From Bacillota bacterium (lineage in GTDB: Bacteria; Bacillota; Clostridia; Lachnospirales; Lachnospiraceae): a stretch of DNA of 64,000 bases. The DNA lies in the NCBI GenBank assembly GCA_023421075.1, contig JAEZUM010000060.1, forward strand, positions 80,660 to 144,659, in the 5' to 3' direction. Positions within the stretch are counted from its first letter, which is position 1. Each line of letters starts with the position of its first letter. This document shows, piece after piece, positions 59,809 to 64,000 of the stretch. The position numbers were made by a program, and so were the translations under genes. The notes under the pieces are model-generated. The model did no database searches. It had not been told where the DNA came from and saw nothing but the letters and a program-made list of their open reading frames with translations.

Positions 59809-60407
59809 CTATTCTTGCCAAGTATATTTTTTTACCTTTTTAATCAAAGCTTTCTCTTTTAGAAGCTTTGAGGTGATATCCGTAAACAGAACAAACTCTC
59901 TAAAAATTTCCTCAAGCTCTGACACCTTATCGGAATAGATGAGATTGCCGGAACCATCAAACGCTCCCTGGGATTTTCCTAAAAGGAACTCACTGCTTGG
60001 CATGATCCTGGCAGCAAGCTCAGGGGAATCTAGTATTTGTCTAAGATGTGCCTGTGCTCTTGAGGATCCAAGCGTACCATGGGAGGCTCCAACAATTAAA
60101 ACAGGCTTATCCGTAAGTGCCTGACTGGTGTAGCTGATCCATTCCAGAGCGCTCTTTAGAACTGCAGGTATCGCATGATCGTATTCTGGAGTTGCTATAA
60201 TTACTCCGTCGGCTGTCCATATTTTCTCCGATAACTCTGCTACCTTTCCGGAACATCTGAGTCCTCCGGTTCCATAAAGGCAGGTAACTCCTTAATTTCA
60301 TACACTTCAATCTCTGCCTCGTTGGAAAAGTGTTTTTGCATAAACTGAAGCAGCATACGATTCGTTGATACATCTGAATTCGTGCCTACAATAGCTAAAT
60401 ATTTCAT
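59809..60407 (-). pseudogene. Frameshifted NADPH-dependent FMN reductase
   Basis: Reading starts at ATG 60407 (GGAGG upstream) with KYLAIVGTNSDVSTNRMLLQF and stops early at 60240 after SDVPER. The other frame resumes at about 60243 as KVAELSEKIW, passes through IIATPEYDHAIPAVLKSALEW and GASHGTLGSSRAQAHLRQILD and ends at 59809. The span is 599 bases, one short of 200 codons, so a single base deletion explains it. It is similar throughout to residues 1-195 of the neighbour. A sequencing error is not excluded. Confidence 0.8.
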
Positions 60408-60668
60408 AACAACCTCCATCTGCCGCTTCTGCGGCATATAAATACTGAACGAAATGCACCCTTCGTGCTTTTTACCGGTTGAAGAAGCTTCTCTTATCAA
60501 CCGAATCTCCTTCCTGTAGCTTAAGGATCTCAATCACGATTGTGAGTTTGATATTATTTTAACATACCATGCTTGTATTATCTAATAGCTATTCATTGAA
60601 GTTTGATAACTAATTTGTTATAATCAATAAAACTATGAATTGTAACTCTCACCAAAGGAAGGGATGAA

Positions 60669-61607
60669 ATGTCTGGCACCGGCTCTCAAGATATCCTATC
60701 TTATATTGATGCCCTATTAAAATACAGCAATTATAGTAAGGCCGCAAAATCACTTTATATTTCACAGCCTTATTTGACACAGGTGATTAAGAGAGTGGAA
60801 CGTGAGTTAACCTGTGAACTGATCACTCGTAACAAACTTCCTTATCGCTTAACCGAACAAGGGAAGATCTATTATCAGTATTTGACTTCATTAGAAAATA
60901 ACTACGCTAAGCTGCTTCGTGAAATATCAGATGTATCCGATCCTGATAAAACCGTGATCCGGATCGGTATACTTCCAAGCCTTGGCACCTACCTTTTACC
61001 ACTATTTTTACCTGAGTTTCTGAACCTGCATCCAAACTGCAGGATAGAGCTTGCAGAGATTTTACCCGACAAAAGCGAGAGACTCACACAAAGTAATGAA
61101 CTGGATTTTTGGATTGGACAAAATTCAAGAAACATTTCACCAAACTTAAACTCCGTTAGCTGGGGGCGGCATCGATACCGGGCTGTGATTCCGCTCTGTT
61201 GCAATCTATATCAGAAGGATGTCGCAGTTATTCCGGAAGGAACGATTGATATAAGTAAAATCTTATCACAAAGACTGATACTAACTTCCAAGGGTTCTGC
61301 CATCAGAAAACAGATCGATCATCTATTAAACGTGTATAAGGTTACCCCTGATATCATCCTGGAAAGTGTTGAAATCAATACTGCACTGAAGCTGGCTACG
61401 CGTAACTTGGGGTTGACGATTATTCCGGAGAGCGTCTATGTTAAGGAGTGCCCCTCTGCTTATAATATATATCCCATTCCCATCGATGAACTGAGCTTAG
61501 ATTATTTTATAGCATATTTAAGTGAACGAACCCTTACCAGTATTGATCATGACTTGATCAATGCCTTTCTAATGCCTGGGCAGAACCCTTCCGATATAGG
61601 AGACTGA
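60669..61607 (+). CDS. LysR-family regulator
   Basis: 312 residues; the HTH is in SYIDALLKYSNYSKAAKSLYISQPYLTQVIKRVERELTCELITRN, and the rest is the two-lobe periplasmic-binding-type sensor domain (IRIGILPSLGTYLLPLFLPEFLNLHPNCRIELAE). Divergent from the FMN reductase/flavoprotein unit and upstream of apbE by one base, so it probably controls both and responds to the reductase's substrate. GGAAGGG ribosome site. Confidence 0.9.
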   Translation: MSGTGSQDILSYIDALLKYSNYSKAAKSLYISQPYLTQVIKRVERELTCELITRNKLPYRLTEQGKIYYQYLTSLENNYAKLLREISDVSDPDKTVIRIGILPSLGTYLLPLFLPEFLNLHPNCRIELAEILPDKSERLTQSNELDFWIGQNSRNISPNLNSVSWGRHRYRAVIPLCCNLYQKDVAVIPEGTIDISKILSQRLILTSKGSAIRKQIDHLLNVYKVTPDIILESVEINTALKLATRNLGLTIIPESVYVKECPSAYNIYPIPIDELSLDYFIAYLSERTLTSIDHDLINAFLMPGQNPSDIGD

Positions 61608-61608
61608 G

Positions 61609-62544
61609 ATGAGCGAGTATTCGAAGATAATCTATCTAATGGGAACAAAAATCTCCCTCTATTTCAAGGGAGACGATGCAGAACGTCTGGTTAAAAAGGC
61701 TGAGGACATGCTGCTTCATTATAATGAAGTCTTTAGTGCCAACAGCGATAGCTCACAGCTTGCTCTGCTAAATAAAACAGCTGCAAACGTTCCACAGAAG
61801 GTAGACGACGAGCTGTATGAGCTGATTAAAATAGGCAAACAACATAGTCTAGGCGAAGATACCGCCTTAAATATTGCAATCGGCCCATTAATAAAGTTAT
61901 GGAGAATTGGTTTTCAAGAGGCACAGGTACCAGATAAAGAAGCCATCTTGAGCGTGCTGGAGCTTTTAAAGCCTGAAAATATAAAACTGAATGACAGTCA
62001 AAAAACAGTATATTTCTTAACAAAAGGGATGGAAATAGACCTTGGAGCCATAGCGAAGGGTTATTTTGCTGATAAAGTTATGGAGTTATTTAAGAAACAT
62101 GGAGCTGTCTCTGCAATGGTAGATCTAGGAGGCAATGTTCTCGTTTATGGAGAAGCACCCTCAGTGGCCGGCGACTGGAAAGTCGGAATACAAAATCCGC
62201 TGTTACCAAGAGGGAATGCGGCAGCTCTTGTTGCAATCAGAAACCAATCCGTTGTAACATCAGGCATCTATGAGAGAGTTCTGGAACAGGAAGGCAGTAA
62301 ATACCATCATATCTTTAACAGCAAAACAGGCTACCCAATGGAAAGTAACATCGCTTCCTTAACAATAATCGCTGACAGCTCGCTGGACTGCGATATCTAT
62401 ACAACCAAATTGTTTGGATTCGATGCTACCTCCATCATTCGTACTGTTAACAGAATTCATGATATGGGTGCGATTGTAATAACTTTAGATGGAGCATTAG
62501 CCTATACAAATAATCTAGTTGGGAAAATTACTATTTGTACTTAA
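61609..62544 (+). CDS. apbE: ApbE flavin transferase (FAD:protein FMN transferase)
   Basis: 311 residues. LMGTKISLYF, YNEVFSANSDSSQLALLNK, LNIAIGPLIKLW, DLGAIAKGYFADKV, MVDLGGNVLVYG, KYHHIFNSKTGYPMESNIASLTII and the ending cover the ApbE fold with the Asp/Thr Mg site in SSLDCDIYTTKLF. It transfers FMN from FAD to Thr or Ser of FMN_bind domains, here evidently the flavoprotein at 57372. No lipobox, so cytoplasmic, as its client is. The ATG follows the LysR stop by one base. Confidence 0.93.
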   Translation: MSEYSKIIYLMGTKISLYFKGDDAERLVKKAEDMLLHYNEVFSANSDSSQLALLNKTAANVPQKVDDELYELIKIGKQHSLGEDTALNIAIGPLIKLWRIGFQEAQVPDKEAILSVLELLKPENIKLNDSQKTVYFLTKGMEIDLGAIAKGYFADKVMELFKKHGAVSAMVDLGGNVLVYGEAPSVAGDWKVGIQNPLLPRGNAAALVAIRNQSVVTSGIYERVLEQEGSKYHHIFNSKTGYPMESNIASLTIIADSSLDCDIYTTKLFGFDATSIIRTVNRIHDMGAIVITLDGALAYTNNLVGKITICT

Positions 62545-62555
62545 TCCAATAACGA

Positions 62556-63077
62556 CTATATGTTTTTTCTTTCCATCCATTCGTTTACTCTACGAACACT
62601 TTCTTCCTCCGATATGTCCTCAATTCTGGTCATTATGGTCCATCGAACACCGTATGGGTCTAAAATGCTCCCATATCGATCACCGGAGACAAAATTGACA
62701 ATCGGCTCCCTGATCCTTGCTCCCTTTGCCACTGCCTTTTGGAATACCTGATCAACATCAGCAACATAAATTGCTAAAGAATAGCATGCTTTCTCCTCAT
62801 TCGGAGGTAAGACTAATTTATATGCTGGGTTCGCGGCTCCCAATTGCAAAAAACCATTCCCAAAATCCAACTCTGCATGAACAACGACCTTATTTCCATT
62901 TCCATCAGATAATTCAATAACATCCTTAATCCTTGCGTAAAAAACAGTTTTGTAGAACTCGATTGCTGCCGAAGGATTCTTTATTACGATAAACGGAGTA
63001 ATGGATGTAAAGCCGTCCGGTATTCCATTCTTTGTATATTTCCCTGACACTCCTATATATTTTTTACTATCATTCAT
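62556..63077 (-). CDS. VOC-family protein, PhnB/glyoxalase-like
   Basis: 173 residues with AGGAGGAT upstream. GIPDGFTSITPFIVIKNPSAAIEFYKTVFYARIKDVIEL is a glyoxalase-fold N-terminus; the second half (YSLAIYVADVDQVFQKAVAKGARIREPIVNFVSGDRYGSILDPYGVRWTIMTR) repeats the fold. PhnB-like proteins are often orphan enzymes or carriers; metal ligands are incomplete, so activity is uncertain. Confidence 0.84.
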   Translation of the reverse strand: MNDSKKYIGVSGKYTKNGIPDGFTSITPFIVIKNPSAAIEFYKTVFYARIKDVIELSDGNGNKVVVHAELDFGNGFLQLGAANPAYKLVLPPNEEKACYSLAIYVADVDQVFQKAVAKGARIREPIVNFVSGDRYGSILDPYGVRWTIMTRIEDISEEESVRRVNEWMERKNI

Positions 63078-63122
63078 TTATTATCCTCCTTACTTGAACC
63101 TAGCCGCTTCACTCATATACAC

Positions 63123-63755
63123 TTATTCTTGGATTGAATTCATTAACTCATAATAATATTCCGCTTTATGTGTCTTATAAAGATTATACCAAGCCTCTAA
63201 TGTCTTTGCAGAAAACACCTCCAAAGCTCTTAAGACATGGACAGAGAATTCTAGCGGAGCTAATCCGGATGCTGTGATCAGATTTCCGTCCGTTACCGCA
63301 GGCTCCTGCTCATAGCGCTTTTCTCCTGAATAGTTCGGGCAGACCATTTTAAGATAGTCCAAGTCATTACTTGTATGACTTCTTTTATCTAGAAGTCCAT
63401 TTTGAGCAAGTGCCAATGTAGCACCGCAGATCGCTGCTACAATTATATTCTGATCAATACACTGTTTGATGAAGCTCAATAATGGTTGATGAATTGCGTC
63501 CATCCATGTATCACCACCAGCCAAAATCAAGGCGTCCGTTTTTTTGATGTTGCATTCATCCAAAACAATATCGGGGAGTATTCTCAACCCACCCATTGTC
63601 GTTATATAATTCTTTACAAGTCCTACCGTTACTACTTTAACAGGTGATATATTCTTCTCAAAATATCTTCCAGAGTTTAGCTCTGCCGTCAAAAATCCAA
63701 CTTCCCAATCAGCCATAGTATCAAATACATAAAGATATACAGTACTATTATTCAT
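63123..63755 (-). CDS. DJ-1/PfpI family protein
   Basis: 210 residues from ATG 63755 (GGAGGACTGTAT upstream; an ATG at 63773 is in frame but overlaps the SD). YVFDTMADWEVGFLTAEL is the family start, ALILAGGDTWMD the oxyanion turn and AAICGATLALAQNGLLDKRSHTSND carries the nucleophile Cys in ICGA with His downstream. Usually a glyoxalase, deglycase or regulator-like amidotransferase; role unknown. Confidence 0.85.
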   Translation of the reverse strand: MNNSTVYLYVFDTMADWEVGFLTAELNSGRYFEKNISPVKVVTVGLVKNYITTMGGLRILPDIVLDECNIKKTDALILAGGDTWMDAIHQPLLSFIKQCIDQNIIVAAICGATLALAQNGLLDKRSHTSNDLDYLKMVCPNYSGEKRYEQEPAVTDGNLITASGLAPLEFSVHVLRALEVFSAKTLEAWYNLYKTHKAEYYYELMNSIQE

Positions 63756-63833
63756 ATACAGTCCTCCATTCATTTTTTTTAAGTGTTAATAAACATTCAT
63801 CCAGGATAATGATGATGTATATCTTCATAATAA

Positions 63834-63870
63834 AACAGCTTCACTGACAACTACTGTCAGTGAAGCTGTT
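63834..63870. terminator. Perfect 16-base hairpin next to the intron
   Basis: AACAGCTTCACTGACA/TGTCAGTGAAGCTGTT with loop ACTAC. T-run on the - strand (TTTTATTAT), so it is probably the terminator of a - strand gene beyond the window, interrupted on its other side by the intron. Confidence 0.75.
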
Positions 63871-63875
63871 ATAAT

Positions 63876-64000
63876 GTGCGCCCGGCGGGCGCACGTTTCA
63901 ACGGGTGTAAGTCCCGAGTCCGCCCGGTAGTGGGAAGGACATAGCCAATGGCAAGGGTGTCGTAGGTGACTGCGAATCTGAAGGAAGCCGGATGGCAAAT
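63876..64000 (+). mobile_element. 5' end of a group II intron, cut by the window edge
   Basis: Starts GTGCGCCCGG; GTGCGCCC pairs with GGGCGCAC to form the start of domain I. The following text (AACGGGTGTAAGTCCCGAGTCC, GGAAGGACATAGCCAATGG, AGGGTGTCGTAGGTGACTGCG, GAATCTGAAGGAAGCCGG) is the well-known conserved 5' domain of bacterial group II introns of the LtrA-carrying kind. The reverse transcriptase should lie beyond position 64000. It begins 5 bases after a perfect hairpin, a preference of terminator-targeting introns. Confidence 0.9.

Overview
The window looks like a low-GC Gram-positive anaerobe of the Clostridia, most likely a plant-fibre-degrading Lachnospiraceae (Lachnoclostridium/Anaerocolumna type). 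Strong AGGAGG ribosome sites, TTGACA/TATAAT promoters and hairpin-plus-T terminators are everywhere. The gene content is GH43 glycosidases, an SLH-anchored surface protein, hybrid cluster protein, ferredoxin-type proteins, and DUF4256, DUF3243, DUF4180, DUF1048 and CD3324-type proteins. This assignment is inference from gene content. No rRNA, tRNA or CRISPR was found. Most of the window is ordinary accessory chromosome made of short, independently regulated units.

Layout: 0-13 kb holds carbohydrate and uptake genes: two GH43 enzymes, two AraC regulators, a polysaccharide deacetylase with an NMT1-like ABC lipoprotein, and the matching permease and ATPase on the opposite strand. It also holds a 46-residue acidic protein, a DUF4256 protein, RidA and a WYL regulator. 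13-20 kb holds a subtilase remnant, a six-repeat PLL-type propeller protein, a staygreen homologue, a TetR-controlled ABC exporter and a LysM/GH18-like protein lacking the catalytic acid. 20-29 kb holds a 1378-residue SLH surface protein, a BTAD response regulator and a double-kinase hybrid sensor whose leader contains a terminator-like hairpin.

29-35 kb holds an esterase, MFS and MarR unit and a PadR/DUF1048/DrrAB-type ABC unit. 35-44 kb is redox-flavoured: an Fe-S protein, GAF-GGDEF, a Spo0E-like protein, a Fur box over the promoter of a cytochrome b5-like lipoprotein, a small membrane cytochrome-like protein, MATE, a metallophosphoesterase, hybrid cluster protein and an azoreductase-like flavoprotein. 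44-54 kb holds small regulators, hydrolases, a GNAT, a threonine-aldolase-like enzyme, exonuclease III, an SGNH esterase and an AraC-VOC fusion.

54-63 kb is the most coherent functional block. A secreted GC-richer esterase lies behind a structured leader. It is followed by a three-domain flavoprotein reductase with a covalent-FMN motif, a frameshifted FMN reductase, a LysR regulator and ApbE, the enzyme that attaches FMN to such motifs. The window ends inside a group II intron inserted just beyond a perfect hairpin. No clearly new multi-gene system is provable from sequence alone. The best leads are the Fur-controlled haem pair, the flavinylated reductase with its nearby esterase, the propeller and staygreen genes, the sensor-kinase leader and the unidentified leader at 54.6 kb.
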